Part shown: piece after piece, positions 1 to 12,670 of the stretch
Layout: every line of letters starts with the position of its first letter
Numbering within the stretch: position 1 is the first letter of the stretch
Assembly: GCA_965263245.1 (NCBI GenBank)
Contig: CBDHHR010000280.1
Location: 124,001-188,000 of the forward strand
Source of the DNA: DT-68 sp965263245
GTDB taxonomy: Bacteria > Bacillota_I > Bacilli_A > Mycoplasmatales > Metamycoplasmataceae
Direction: 5' to 3'
DNA length: 64,000 bases
The notes under the pieces: generated by a model
Seen by the model: only the letters and a program-made list of their open reading frames with translations
Database searches by the model: none
What the model was told of the DNA's origin: nothing
Position numbers and translations under genes: made by a program

Positions 1-292
1 AAGACAGTGTACAAAGACAGATCAAGGGAGTGTACAAAGACAGATCAAGGGAGTGTACAAAGACAGAACAAGGGAGTGTACAAAGACAGAACAAGACAGT
101 GTACAAAGACAGATCAAGGGAGTGTACAAAGACAGATCAAGGGAGTGTACAAAGACAGAACAAGGGAGTGTACATAGACAGATCAAGGGAGTGTACAAAG
201 ACAGATCAAGGGAGTGAACAAAGACAGAACAAGGCAGTGTACAAAGACAGATCAAGGGAGTGTACATAGACAGATCAAGGGAGTGTACAAAG

Positions 293-706
293 ACAGAACA
301 AGACAGTGTACATAGACAGATCAAGGGAGTGAACAAAGACAGAACAAGGCAGTGTACAAAGACAGATCAAGGGAGTGTACAAAGACAGATCAAGGGAGTG
401 TACATAGACAGATCAAGGGAGTGTACACAGACAGAACAAGACAGTGTACATAGACAGATCAAGGGAGTGAACAAAGACAGAACAAGGCAGTGTACAAAGA
501 CAGATCAAGGCAATGTACAAAGACAGATCAAGGGAGTGTACATAGACAGATCAAGGGAGTGTACAAAGACAGAACAAGATAGTGTACATAGACAGATCAA
601 GGGAGTGAACAAAGACAGAACAAGGCAGTGTACAAAGACAGATCAAGGGAGTGTACAAAGACAGATCAAGGGAGTGTACAAAGACAGAACAAGGGAGTGT
701 ACAAAG
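293..706 (+). repeat. 138-bp six-monomer sub-repeat, three copies (HOR1, first site)
   Basis: Three successive 138-bp units (293-430, 431-568, 569-706) share the monomer order CAAGAC-AGTGTACATAG, GTGAAC, CAAGGC, then GATC monomers. The site carries its own marks TACACAG near 424, CAATGTAC at 511 and CAAGATAGTG near 575. The six-monomer unit is the smallest clear higher-order level above 23 bp. Confidence 0.88.
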
Positions 707-1621
707 ACAGAACAAGGCAGTGTACAAAGACAGATCAAGGGAGTGTACAAAGACAGAACAAGGGAGTGTACATAGACAGATCAAGGGAGTGTACATAGAC
801 AGATCAAGGGAGTGTACATAGACAGATCAAGGGAGTGTACAAAGACAGAACAAGGGAGTGTACATAGACAGATCAAGGGAGTGTACAAAGACAGATCAAG
901 GGAGTGTACAAAGACAGATCAAGGGAGTGTACATAGACAGATCAAGGGAGTGTACAAAGACAGAACAAGGGAGTGTACATAGACAGAACAAGGGAGTGTA
1001 CATAGACAGATCAAGGGAGTGTACATAGACAGATCAAGGGAGTGTACAAAGACAGAACAAGGGAGTGTACATAGACAGATCAAGGGAGTGTACAAAGACA
1101 GATCAAGGGAGTGAACAAAGACAGAACAAGGCAGTGTACAAAGACAGAACAAGACAGTGTATGAAGACAGATCAAGGGAGTGTACAAAGACAGAACAAGG
1201 GAGTGTACAAAGACAGAACAAGGGAGTGTACAAAGACAGAACAAGACAGTGTATGAAGACAGATCAAGGGAGTGTACAAAGACAGATCAAGGGAGTGAAC
1301 AAAGACAGAACAAGGCAGTGTACAAAGACAGAACAAGGGAGTGTACAAAGACAGATCAAGGGAGTGTACAAAGACAGAACAAGGGAGTGTACATAGACAG
1401 ATCAAGGGAGTGTACAAAGACAGAACAAGGGAGTGTACATAGACAGATCAAGGGAGTGTACAAAGACAGATCAAGGGAGTGTACAAAGACAGAACAAGGG
1501 AGTGTACAAAGACAGATCAAGGGAGTGTACAAAGACAGATCAAGGGAGTGTACAAAGACAGAACAAGGGAGTGTACAAAGACAGAACAAGGGAGTGTACA
1601 AAGACAGATCAAGGGAGTGTA

Positions 1622-2030
1622 CAAAGACAGACAAGGGAGTGTACAAGACAGATCAAGGGAGTGTACATAGACAGATCAAGGGAGTGTACATAGACAGATC
1701 AAGGGAGTGTACAAAGACAGAACAAGGGAGTGTACATAGACAGATCAAGGGAGTGTACAAAGACAGATCAAGGGAGTGTACAAAGACAGATCAAGGGAGT
1801 GTACATAGACAGATCAAGGGAGTGTACAAAGACAGAACAAGGGAGTGTACATAGACAGAACAAGGGAGTGTACATAGACAGATCAAGGGAGTGTACATAG
1901 ACAGATCAAGGGAGTGTACAAAGACAGAACAAGGGAGTGTACATAGACAGATCAAGGGAGTGTACAAAGACAGACAAGGGAGTGAACAAAGACAGGGAGT
2001 GAACAAACAAAGACAGAACAAGGATCAAGG
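1622..2030 (+). repeat. Indel cluster, HOR offset about 1.6-2.0 kb (HOR1)
   Basis: It holds shortened monomers CAGACAAGGG near 1628, TACAAGACAG near 1644 and CAGACAAGGG near 1973, then GACAGGGAGTGAAC near 1993, AACAAACAAAG near 2003 and CAAGGATCAAGG near 2019. Elsewhere in HOR1 monomer length is nearly constant at 23. Confidence 0.85.
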
Positions 2031-3169
2031 GAGTGTACAAAGACAGATCAAGGGAGTGTACAAAGACAGAACAAGACAGTGTATGAAGACAGATCAAGGG
2101 AGTGTACAAAGACAGATCAAGGGAGTGAACAAAGACAGAACGAGGCAGTGTACAAAGACAGATCAAGGGAGTGAACAAAGACAGAACAAGGCAGTGTACA
2201 AAGACAGATCAAGGGAGTGTACATAGACAGAACAAGGCAGTGTACAAAGACAGATCAAGGGAGTGTACATAGACAGAACAAGGCAGTGTACAAAGACAGA
2301 ACAAGGGAGTGTACAAAGACAGAGCAAGGCAGTGTACAAAGACAGATCAAGGGAGTGTACATAGACAGATCAAGGGAGTGTACAAAGACAGAACAAGGGA
2401 GTGTACAAAGACAGATCAAGGGAGTGTACATAGACAGATCAAGGGAGTGTACAAAGACAGATCAAGGGAGTGTACGAAGACAGAACAAGGGAGTGTACAT
2501 AGACAGAACAAGGGAGTGTACAAAGACAGAACAAGACAGTGTATGAAGACAGAACAAGGGAGTGTACAAAGACAGAACAAGACAGTGTATGAAGACAGAA
2601 CAAGGCAGTGTACAAAGACAGATCAAGGCAGTGTACAAAGACAGATCAAGGGAGTGTACATAGACAGATCAAGGGTGTGTACAAAGACAGAACAAGACAG
2701 TGTACATAGACAGATCAAGGGAGTGAACAAAGACAGAACAAGGCAGTGTACAAAGTCAGATCAAGGGAGTGTACAAAGACAGAACAAGGGAGTGTACAAA
2801 GACAGAACAAGGCAGTGTACAAAGACAGATCAAGGGAGTGTACAAAGACAGATCAAGGGAGTGTACAAAGACAGAACAAGGGAGTGTACATAGACAGATC
2901 AAGGGAGTGTACAAAGACAGATCAAGGGAGTGAACAAAGACAGAACAAGGCAGTGTACAAAGACAGATCAAGGGAGTGTACAAAGACAGAACAAGACAGT
3001 GTACAAAGACAGATCAAGGGAGTGTACAAAGACAGAACAAGACAGTGTATGAAGACAGATCAAGGGAGTGTACAAAGACAGATCAATGGAGTGAACAAAG
3101 ACAGAACAAGGCAGTGTACAAAGACAGATCAAGGGAGTGTACATAGACAGATCAAGGGAGTGTACAAAG

Positions 3170-3514
3170 ACAGAACAAGACAGTGTACATAGACAGATCA
3201 AGGGAGTGAACAAAGACAGAACAAGGCAGTGTACAAAGACAGATCAAGGGAGTGTACAAAGACAGATCAAGGGAGTGTACATAGACAGATCAAGGGAGTG
3301 TACAAAGACAGAACAAGACAGTGTACATAGACAGATCAAGGGAGTGAACAAAGACAGAACAAGGCAGTGTACAAAGACAGATCAAGGCAGTGTACAAAGA
3401 CAGATCAAGGGAGTGTACATAGACAGATCAAGGGTGTGTACAAAGACAGAACAAGACAGTGTACATAGACAGATCAAGGGAGTGAACAAAGACAGAACAA
3501 GGCAGTGTACAAAG
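3170..3514 (+). repeat. 138-bp six-monomer sub-repeat, 2.5 copies (HOR1, second site)
   Basis: Same six-monomer order as at 293-706, two full units and a half unit, with the mark GGGTGTGTAC near 3432. It ends at an aberrant AAAGATCAGAGTGTCAAG segment near 3511-3530. Confidence 0.85.
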
Positions 3515-3801
3515 ATCAGAGTGTCAAGGGAGTGTACAAAGACAGAACAAGGCAGTGTACAAAGACAGATCAAGGGAGTGTACAAAGACAGATCAAGGGA
3601 GTGTACAAAGACAGAACAAGGGAGTGTACATAGACAGATCAAGGGAGTGTACAAAGACAGATCAAGGGAGTGAACAAAGACAGAACAAGGCAGTGTACAA
3701 AGACAGATCAAGGGAGTGAACAGAGACAGAACAAGGCAGTGTACAAAGACAGATCAAGGGAGTGTACATAGACAGAACAAGGCAGTGTACAAAGACAGAT
3801 C

Positions 3802-5557
3802 AAGGGAGTGTACGAAGACAGAACAAGGGAGTGTACATAGGCAGAACAAGGGAGTGTACAAAGACAGAACAAGACAGTGTATGAAGACAGAACAAGGGAG
3901 TGTACAAAGACAGAACAAGGGAGTGTACAAAGTTAGAACAAGGGAGTGTACATAGACAGAACAAGGGAGTGTACAAAGACAGAACAAGACAGTGTATGAA
4001 GACAGAACAAGGGAGTGTACATAGACAGAACAAGGGAGTGTACATAGACAGAACAAGGGAGTGTACAAAGACAGAACAAGACAGTGTATGAAGACAGAAC
4101 AAGGGAGTGTACAAAGACAGAACAAGGGAGTGTACATAGACAGAACAAGGGAGTGTACAAAGACAGAACAAGACAGTGTACAAAGTTAGAACAAGGGAGT
4201 GTGCAAAGGCAGAACAAGGGAGAGTGTATGAAGACAGAACAAGGCAGTGTACGTAGACAGAACAAGGGAGTGTACAAAGACAGAACAAGACAGTGTATGA
4301 AGACAGAACAAGGGAGTGTACGAATACAGAACAAGGGAGTGTACAAAGACAGAACAAGACAGTGTATGAAGACAGAACAAGGGAGTGTACAAAGTACAGA
4401 ACAAGGGAGTGTACAAAGACAGAACAAGACAGTGTATGAAGACAGAACAAGGGAGTGTACAAAGTTAGAACAAGGGAGTGTGCAAAGGCAGAACAAGGGA
4501 GAGTGTATGAAGACAGAACAAGGCAGTGTACGTAGACAGAACAAGGGAGTGTACAAAGACAGAACAAGACAGTGTACAAAGACAGAACAAGACAGTGTAT
4601 GAAGACAGAACAAGGGAGTGTACAAAGACAGATCAAGGGAGTGTACATAGACAGAACAAGGGAGTGTACAAAGACAGAACAAGACAGTGTATGAAGACAG
4701 AACAAGGGAGTGTACAAAGACAGAACAAGGGAGTGTACAAAGTTAGAACAAGGGAGTGTGCAAAGGCAGAACAAGGGAGAGTGTATGAAGACAGAACAAG
4801 GCAGTGTACGTAAACAGAACAAGGGAGTGTACAAAGACAGAACAAGACAGTGTACAAAGACAGAACAAGACAGTGTATGAAGACAGAACAAGGGAGTGTA
4901 CAAAAGACAGAACAAGACAGTGTACGAATACAGAACAAGGCAGTGTATGAATACAGAACAAGGGAGTGTACAAAGACAGAACAAGGGAGTGTACAAAAGA
5001 CAGAACAAGACAGTGTACGAAGACAGATCAAGGGAGTGTACGAAGACAGATCAAGGGAGTGTACAAAGACAGAACAAGGGAGTGTACATAGACAGAACAA
5101 GGGAGTGTACAAAGACAGAACAAGACAGTGTATGAAGACAGAACAAGGGAGTGTACAAAGACAGAACAAGGGAGTGTACATAGACAGAACAAGGGAGTGT
5201 ACAAAGACAGAACAAGACAGTGTATGAAGACAGAACAAGGGAGTGTACAAAGACAGAACAAGGGAGTGTACATAGAGAGAACAAGGGAGTGTACAAAGAC
5301 AGAACAAGACAGTGTATGAAGACAGAACAAGGGAGTGTACAAAGTTAGAACAAGGGAGTGTGCAAAGGCAGAACAAGGGAGAGTGTATGAAGACAGAACA
5401 AGGCAGTGTACGTAGACAGAACAAGGGAGTGTACAAAGACAGAACAAGACAGTGTACAAAGACAGAACAAGGGAGTGTACAAAGACAGAACAAGACAGTG
5501 TACAAAGACAGAACAAGGGAGTGTACAAAAGACAGAACAAGACAGTGTACGAAGACA
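3802..5557 (+). repeat. B-type domain Ba, HOR1
   Basis: GAAC-type monomers make up almost the whole block; GATC appears only near 4631, 5026 and 5049. Diagnostic variants are GTGTATGAAG, AAAGTTAG, GTGTGCAAAGGCAG followed by a shifted GGGAGAGTGTATG, TACGTAGAC, TACGTAAAC and GAATACAG. The GTTAG / GGCAG / GAGAGTG / TACGTA cassette occurs four times (near 4186, 4462, 4741 and 5342), so Ba itself contains repeats of roughly 280-600 bp. Ba is the longest of the B domains. Confidence 0.9.
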
Positions 5558-6175
5558 GATCAAGGGAGTGTACAAAGACAGAACAAGGGAGTGTACAAAG
5601 ACAGATCAAGGGAGTGTACAAAGACAGAACAAGGGAGTGTACAAAGACAGATCAAGGGAGTGTACAAAGACAGATCAAGGGAGTGTACAAAGACAGAACA
5701 AGGGAGTGTACAAAGACAGATCAAGGGAGTGTACAAAGACAGATCAAGGGAGTGTACAAAGACAGAACAAGGGAGTGTACAAAGACATAACAAGACAGTG
5801 TACAAAGACAGATCAAGGGAGTGTACAAAGACAGATCAAGGGAGTGTACAAAGACAGAACAAGGGAGTGTACAAAGACAGAACAAGACAGTGTACAAAGA
5901 CAGATCAAGGGAGTGTACAAAGACAGATCAAGGGAGTGTACAAAGACAGAACAAGGGAGTGTACATAGACAGATCAAGGGAGTGTACATAGACAGAACAA
6001 GGGAGTGTACAAAGACAGAACAAGACAGTGTACAAAGACAGATCAAGGGAGTGTACAAAGACAGATCAAGGGAGTGTACAAAGACAGAACAAGGCAGTGT
6101 ACAAAGACAGATCAAGGGAGTGTACAAAGACAGATCAAGGGAGTGTACAAAGACAGATCAAGGGAGTGTACAAAG

Positions 6176-6202
6176 ACAGATCAAGAGTGTACAAGGATCA
6201 AG
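6176..6202 (+). repeat. Indel cluster, HOR offset about 6.2 kb (HOR1)
   Basis: GATCAAGAGTGTAC then AAGGATCAAGGG: two adjacent shortened monomers, close to the offset where HOR2, HOR3, HOR4 and HOR5 also carry indels. Confidence 0.85.
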
Positions 6203-7219
6203 GGAGTGTACAAAGACAGAACAAGGCAGTGTACGAAGACAGATCAAGGGAGTGTACAAAGACAGATCAAGGGAGTGTACATAGACAGATCAAGGGAGTG
6301 TACAAAGACAGAACAAGACAGTGTACAAAGACAGATCAAGGGAGTGTACAAAGACAGATCAAGGGAGTGTACAAAGACAGAACAAGGCAGTGTACAAAGA
6401 CAGATCAAGGGAGTGTACAAAGACAGATCAAGGGAGTGTACAAAGACAGAACAAGGGAGTGTACAAAGACAGAACAAGACAGTGTACAAAGACAGATCAA
6501 GGGAGTGTACAAAGACAGATCAAGGGAGTGTACAAAGACAGATCAAGGGAGTGTACAAAGACAGAACAAGGGAGTGTACATAGAAATATCAAGGGAGTGT
6601 ACAAAGACAGATCAATGGAGTGAACAAAGACAGAACAAGGCAGTGTACAAAGACAGATCAAGGGAGTGTACATAGACAGATCAAGGGAGTGTACAAAGAC
6701 AGATCAAGGGAGTGTACAAAGACAGAACAAGACAGTGTACATAGACAGATCAAGGGAGTGAACAAAGACAGAACAAGGCAGTGTACAAAGACAGAGATCA
6801 AGGCAGTGTACAAAGACAGATCAAGGGAGTGTACATAGACAGATCAAGGGTGTGTACAAAGACAGAACAAGACAGTGTACACAGACATATCAAGGGAGTG
6901 AACAAAGACAGAACAAGGCAGTGTACAAAGTCAGATCAAGGGAGTGTACAAAGACAGAACAAGGGAGTGTACAAAGACAGAACAAGGCAGTGTACAAAGA
7001 CAGATCAAGGGAGTGTACAAAGACAGATCAAGGGAGTGTACAAAGACAGAACAAGGGAGTGTACATAGACAGATCAAGGGAGTGTACAAAGACAGATCAA
7101 GGGAGTGAACAAAGACAGAACAAGGCAGTGTACAAAGACAGATCAAGGGAGTGTACAAAGACAGAACAAGACAGTGTACAAAGACAGATCAAGGGAGTGT
7201 ACAAAGACAGAACAAGACA

Positions 7220-7275
7220 GTGTATGAAGACAGATCAAGGGAGTGTAGTGTATGAAGACAGATCAAGGGAGTGTA
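7220..7275 (+). repeat. 28-bp tandem duplication private to HOR1
   Basis: The 28 bases from 7220 (starting GTGTATGAAG, ending GGGAGTGTA) are repeated at 7248-7275. HOR2, HOR3 and HOR4 have a single copy; 28 is not a multiple of 23, so the monomer phase slips by 5 bases here. Confidence 0.85.
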
Positions 7276-7372
7276 CAAAGACAGATCAATGGAGTGAACA
7301 AAGACAGAACAAGGCAGTGTACAAAGACAGATCAAGGGAGTGTACATAGACAGATCAAGGGAGTGTACAAAG

Positions 7373-7717
7373 ACAGAACAAGACAGTGTACATAGACAGA
7401 TCAAGGGAGTGAACAAAGACAGAACAAGGCAGTGTACAAAGACAGATCAAGGGAGTGTACAAAGACAGATCAAGGGAGTGTACATAGACAGATCAAGGGA
7501 GTGTACAAAGACAGAACAAGACAGTGTACATAGACAGATCAAGGGAGTGAACAAAGACAGAACAAGGCAGTGTACAAAGACAGATCAAGGCAGTGTACAA
7601 AGACAGATCAAGGGAGTGTACATAGACAGATCAAGGGTGTGTACAAAGACAGAACAAGACAGTGTACATAGACAGATCAAGGGAGTGAACAAAGACAGAA
7701 CAAGGCAGTGTACAAAG
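7373..7717 (+). repeat. 138-bp six-monomer sub-repeat, 2.5 copies (HOR1, third site)
   Basis: Copy of the second site displaced by 4,203 bp, with GGGTGTGTAC near 7636, leading into the AAAGTCAGATCAAG monomer near 7715. Confidence 0.87.
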
Positions 7718-8023
7718 TCAGATCAAGGGAGTGTACAAAGACAGAACAAGGGAGTGTACAAAGACAGAACAAGGCAGTGTACAAAGACAGATCAAGGGAG
7801 TGTACAAAGACAGATCAAGGGAGTGTACAAAGACAGAACAAGGGAGTGTACATAGACAGATCAAGGGAGTGTACAAAGACAGATCAAGGGAGTGAACAAA
7901 GACAGAACAAGGCAGTGTACAAAGACAGATCAAGGGAGTGAACAGAGACAGAACAAGGCAGTGTACAAAGACAGATCAAGGGAGTGTACATAGACAGAAC
8001 AAGGCAGTGTACAAAGACAGATC

Positions 8024-9012
8024 AAGGGAGTGTACGAAGACAGAACAAGGGAGTGTACATAGGCAGAACAAGGGAGTGTACAAAGACAGAACAAGACAGT
8101 GTATGAAGACAGAACAAGGGAGTGTACAAAGACAGAACAAGGGAGTGTACAAAGTTAGAACAAGGGAGTGTACATAGACAGAACAAGGGAGTGTACAAAG
8201 ACAGAACAAGACAGTGTATGAAGACAGAACAAGGGAGTGTACATAGACAGAACAAGGGAGTGTACATAGACAGAACAAGGGAGTGTACAAAGACAGAACA
8301 AGACAGTGTATGAAGACAGAACAAGGGAGTGTACATAGACAGAACAAGGGAGTGTACATAGACAGAACAAGGGAGTGTACAAAGACAGAACAAGACAGTG
8401 TACAAAGTTAGAACAAGGGAGTGTGCAAAGGCAGAACAAGGGAGAGTGTATGAAGACAGAACAAGGCAGTGTACGTAGACAGAACAAGGGAGTGTACAAA
8501 GACAGAACAAGACAGTGTATGAAGACAGAACAAGGGAGTGTACGAATACAGAACAAGGGAGTGTACAACAGACAGAACAAGACAGTGTATGAAGACAGAA
8601 CAAGGGAGTGTACGAATACAGAACAAGGGAGTGTACAAAGACAGAACAAGGCAGTGTATGAATACAGAACAAGGGAGTGTACGAAGACAGAACAAGACAG
8701 TGTATGAATACAGAACAAGGGAGTGTATGAATACAGAACAAGGGAGTGTACAAAGACAGAACAAGGCAGTGTATGAATACAGAACAAGGGAGTGTACAAA
8801 GACAGAACAAGGCAGTGTATGAATACAGAACAAGGGAGTGTACAAAGACAGATCAAGGCAGTGTATGAATACAGAACAAGGGAGTGTACAAAGACAGAAC
8901 AAGGGAGTGTACAAAGACAGAACAAGGCAGTGTACAAAAGACAGAACAAGACAGTGTACGAAGACAAAACAAGGCAGTGTCCGAATACAGAACAAGGGAG
9001 TGTACAAAGACA
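8024..9012 (+). repeat. B-type domain Bb, HOR1
   Basis: GAAC-type block with one GATC near 8851. It opens with TACGAAGACAG and TACATAGGCAG, has one GTTAG/GGCAG cassette near 8404, then a run of TATGAATACAG monomers at about 8655-8880 that Ba largely lacks. TACAACAGACAG near 8575 is a 24-base monomer. It ends with GTGTCCGAATACAG near 8985. Confidence 0.9.
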
Positions 9013-10051
9013 GATCAAGGGAGTGTACAAAGACAGAACAAGGGAGTGTACAAAGACAGAACAAGACAGTGTACAAAGACAGATCAAGGGAGTGTACAAA
9101 GACAGATCAAGGGAGTGTACAAAGACAGAACAAGGGAGTGTACATAGAAATATCAAGGGAGTGTACAAAGACAGATCAAGGGAGTGAACAAAGACAGAAC
9201 AAGGCAGTGTACAAAGACAGATCAAGGGAGTGTACATAGACAGATCAAGGGAGTGTACAAAGACAGATCAAGGGAGTGTACAAAGACAGATCAAGGGAGT
9301 GTACAAAGACAGAACAAGGGAGTGTACAAAGACAGAACAAGGCAGTGTACAAAGACAGATCAAGGGAGTGTACAAAGACAGATCAAGGGAGTGTACATAG
9401 ACAGATCAAGGGAGTGAACAAAGACAGAACAAGGCAGTGTACAAAGACAGATCAAGGCAGTGTACAAAGACAGATCAAGGGATTGTACATAGACAGATCA
9501 AGGGTGTGTACAAAGACAGAACAAGACAGTGTACATAGACAGATCAAGGGAGTGAACAAAGACAGAACAAGGCAGTGTACAAAGTCAGATCAAGGGAGTG
9601 TACAAAGACAGAACAAGGGAGTGTACAACGACAGAACAAGGCAGTGTACAAAGACAGATCAAGGGAGTGTACAAAGACAGATCAAGGGAGTGTACAAAGA
9701 CAGAACAAGGGAGTGTACATAGATAGATCAAGGGAGTGTACAAAGACAGATCAAGGGAGTGAACAAAGACAGAACAAGGGAGTGTACAAAGACAGATCAA
9801 GGGAGTGTACAAAGACAGAACAAGACAGTGTACAAAGACAGATCAAGGGAGTGTACAAAGACAGAACAAGACAGTGTACAAAGACAGATCAAGGGAGTGT
9901 ACAAAGACAGAACAAGGGAGTGTACAAAGACAGAACAAGGCAGTGTACAAAGACAGATCAAGGGAGTGTACAAAGACAGAACAAGGCAGTGTACAAAGAC
10001 AGATCAAGGGAGTGTACATAGACAGAACAAGGGAGTGTACAAAGACAGATC

Positions 10052-10619
10052 AAGGGAGTGTACGAAGACAGAACAAGGGAGTGTACATAGACAGAACAAG
10101 GGAGTGTACAAAGACAGAACAAGACAGTGTATGAAGACAGAACAAGGGAGTGTACAAAGACAGAACAAGGGAGTGTACAAAGACAGAACACAGTGTACAA
10201 AGACAGAACAAGGGAGTGTACAAAGACAGAACAAGGGAGTGTACAAAGACAGAACAAGACAGTGTATGAAGACAGAACAAGGGAGTGTACAAAGACAGAA
10301 CAAGGGAGTGTACATAGAAAGAACAAGGGAGTGTACAAAGACAGAACAAGGGACAGTGTACAAAGACAGAACAAGGGAGTGTACAAAGACAGAACAAGGG
10401 AGTGTACAAAGACAGAACAAGGGAGTGTACAAAGACAGAACAAGACAGTGTACAAAGACAGAACAAGGGAGTGTACAAAGACAGAACAAGAGTGTACAAA
10501 GACAGAACAAGGGAGTGTACAAAGACAGAACAAGGGAGTGTACAAAGACAGAACAAGACAGTGTATGAAGACAGAACAAGGGAGTGTACAAAGACAGAAC
10601 AAGGCAGTGTACAAAGACA
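10052..10619 (+). repeat. B-type domain Bc, HOR1 (variant-poor)
   Basis: GAAC-only block in the same place as the variant-rich HOR2 Bc, but here nearly all monomers are the plain TACAAAGACAGAACAAGGG type; GTTAG, GTGCAAAGGCAG, TACGTAG and GAATACAG are missing. It has small irregularities near 10190 (ACACAGTG), 10350 (GGGACAGTG) and 10490 (CAAGAGTG). Confidence 0.8.
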
Positions 10620-11030
10620 GATCAAGGGAGTGTACAAAGACAGAACAAGGGAGTGTACAAAGACAGAACAAGGCAGTGTACAAAGACAGATCAAGGGAGT
10701 GTACAAAGACAGATCAAGGGAGTGTACAAAGACAGAACAAGGGAGTGTATGAAGACAGAACAAGGGAGTGTACAAAGACAGATCAAGGGAGTGTACAAAG
10801 ACAGAACAAGGGAGTGTACAAAGACAGATCAAGGGAGTGTACAAAGACAGAACAAGACAGTGTACAAAGACAGATCAAGGGAGTGTACAAAGACAGAACA
10901 AGACAGTGTATGAAGACAGATCAAGGGAGTGTACAAAGACAGATCAATGGAGTGAACAAAGACAGAACAAGGCAGTGTACAAAGACAGATCAAGGGAGTG
11001 TACATAGACAGATCAAGGGAGTGTACAAAG

Positions 11031-11375
11031 ACAGAACAAGGGAGTGTACATAGACAGAACAAGGGAGTGAACAAAGACAGAACAAGGCAGTGTACAAAGA
11101 CAGATCAAGGGAGTGTACAAAGACAGATCAAGGGAGTGTACATAGACAGATCAAGGGAGTGTACAAAGACAGAACAAGACAGTGTACATAGACAGATCAA
11201 GGGAGTGAACAAAGACAGAACAAGGCAGTGTACAAAGACAGATCAAGGCAGTGTACAAAGACAGATCAAGGGAGTGTACATAGACAGATCAAGGGAGTGT
11301 ACAAAGACAGAACAAGACAGTGTACATAGACAGATCAAGGGAGTGAACAAAGACAGAACAAGGCAGTGTACAAAG
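11031..11375 (+). repeat. 138-bp six-monomer sub-repeat, 2.5 copies (HOR1, fourth site)
   Basis: Copy of the third site displaced by 3,658 bp, but with CAAGGGAGTGTACATAGACAG near 11038 in the first unit, the ordinary GGGAGTGTAC in place of GGGTGTGTAC near 11294, and no TCAG monomer at its end. Confidence 0.85.
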
Positions 11376-11681
11376 ACAGATCAAGGGAGTGTACAAAGAC
11401 AGAACAAGGGAGTGTACAAAGACAGAACAAGGCAGTGTACAAAGACAGATCAAGGGAGTGTACAAAGACAGAACAAGGGAGTGTACAAAGACAGAACAAG
11501 GGAGTGTACATAGACAGATCAAGGGAGTGTACAAAGACAGATCAAGGGAGTGAACAAAGACAGAACAAGGCAGTGTACAAAGACAGATCAAGGGAGTGAA
11601 CAGAGACAGAACAAGGCAGTGTACAAAGACAGATCAAGGGAGTGTACATAGACAGAACAAGGCAGTGTACAAAGACAGATC

Positions 11682-12670
11682 AAGGGAGTGTACGAAGACA
11701 GAACAAGGGAGTGTACATAGGCAGAACAAGGGAGTGTACAAAGACAGAACAAGACAGTGTATGAAGACAGAACAAGGGAGTGTACAAAGACAGAACAAGG
11801 GAGTGTACAAAGTTAGAACAAGGGAGTGTACATAGACAGAACAAGGGAGTGTACAAAGACAGAACAAGACAGTGTATGAAGACAGAACAAGGGAGTGTAC
11901 ATAGACAGAACAAGGGAGTGTACATAGACAGAACAAGGGAGTGTACAAAGACAGAACAAGACAGTGTATGAAGACAGAACAAGGGAGTGTACAAAGACAG
12001 AACAAGGGAGTGTACATAGACAGAACAAGGGAGTGTACAAAGACAGAACAAGACAGTGTACAAAGTTAGAACAAGGGAGTGTGCAAAGGCAGAACAAGGG
12101 AGAGTGTATGAAGACAGAACAAGGCAGTGTACGTAGACAGAACAAGGGAGTGTACAAAGACAGAACAAGACAGTGTATGAAGACAGAACAAGGGAGTGTA
12201 CGAATACAGAACAAGGGAGTGTACAACAGACAGAACAAGACAGTGTATGAAGACAGAACAAGGGAGTGTACGAATACAGAACAAGGGAGTGTACAAAGAC
12301 AGAACAAGGCAGTGTATGAATACAGAACAAGGGAGTGTACGAAGACAGAACAAGACAGTGTATGAATACAGAACAAGGGAGTGTATGAATACAGAACAAG
12401 GGAGTGTACAAAGACAGAACAAGGCAGTGTATGAATACAGAACAAGGGAGTGTACAAAGACAGAACAAGGCAGTGTATGAATACAGAACAAGGGAGTGTA
12501 CAAAGACAGATCAAGGCAGTGTATGAATACAGAACAAGGGAGTGTACAAAGACAGAACAAGGGAGTGTACAAAGACAGAACAAGGCAGTGTACAAAAGAC
12601 AGAACAAGACAGTGTACGAAGACAAAACAAGGCAGTGTACGAATACAGAACAAGGGAGTGTACAAAGACA
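11682..12670 (+). repeat. B-type domain Bd, HOR1
   Basis: Near-copy of Bb displaced by 3,658 bp: same opening TACGAAG and TACATAGGCAG monomers, same GTTAG/GGCAG cassette (near 12063), same AACAGACAG monomer (near 12232) and same TATGAATACAG run. It differs from Bb by GTGTACGAATACAG near 12637 instead of GTGTCCGAATACAG, and by AAAG instead of ATAG near 11994. Confidence 0.9.

Larger units (their letters stand above)
7340..9239 (+). repeat. Intra-HOR segmental duplication, left copy (HOR1)
   Basis: About 1.9 kb whose variant order returns 3,658 bp further on at 10998-12897, covering the third six-monomer site, the following A monomers and all of domain Bb. The same pair is present in HOR2, HOR3 and HOR4 at about 3.64-kb spacing, so the duplication predates spread of the 14.4-kb HOR. 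Confidence 0.85.
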
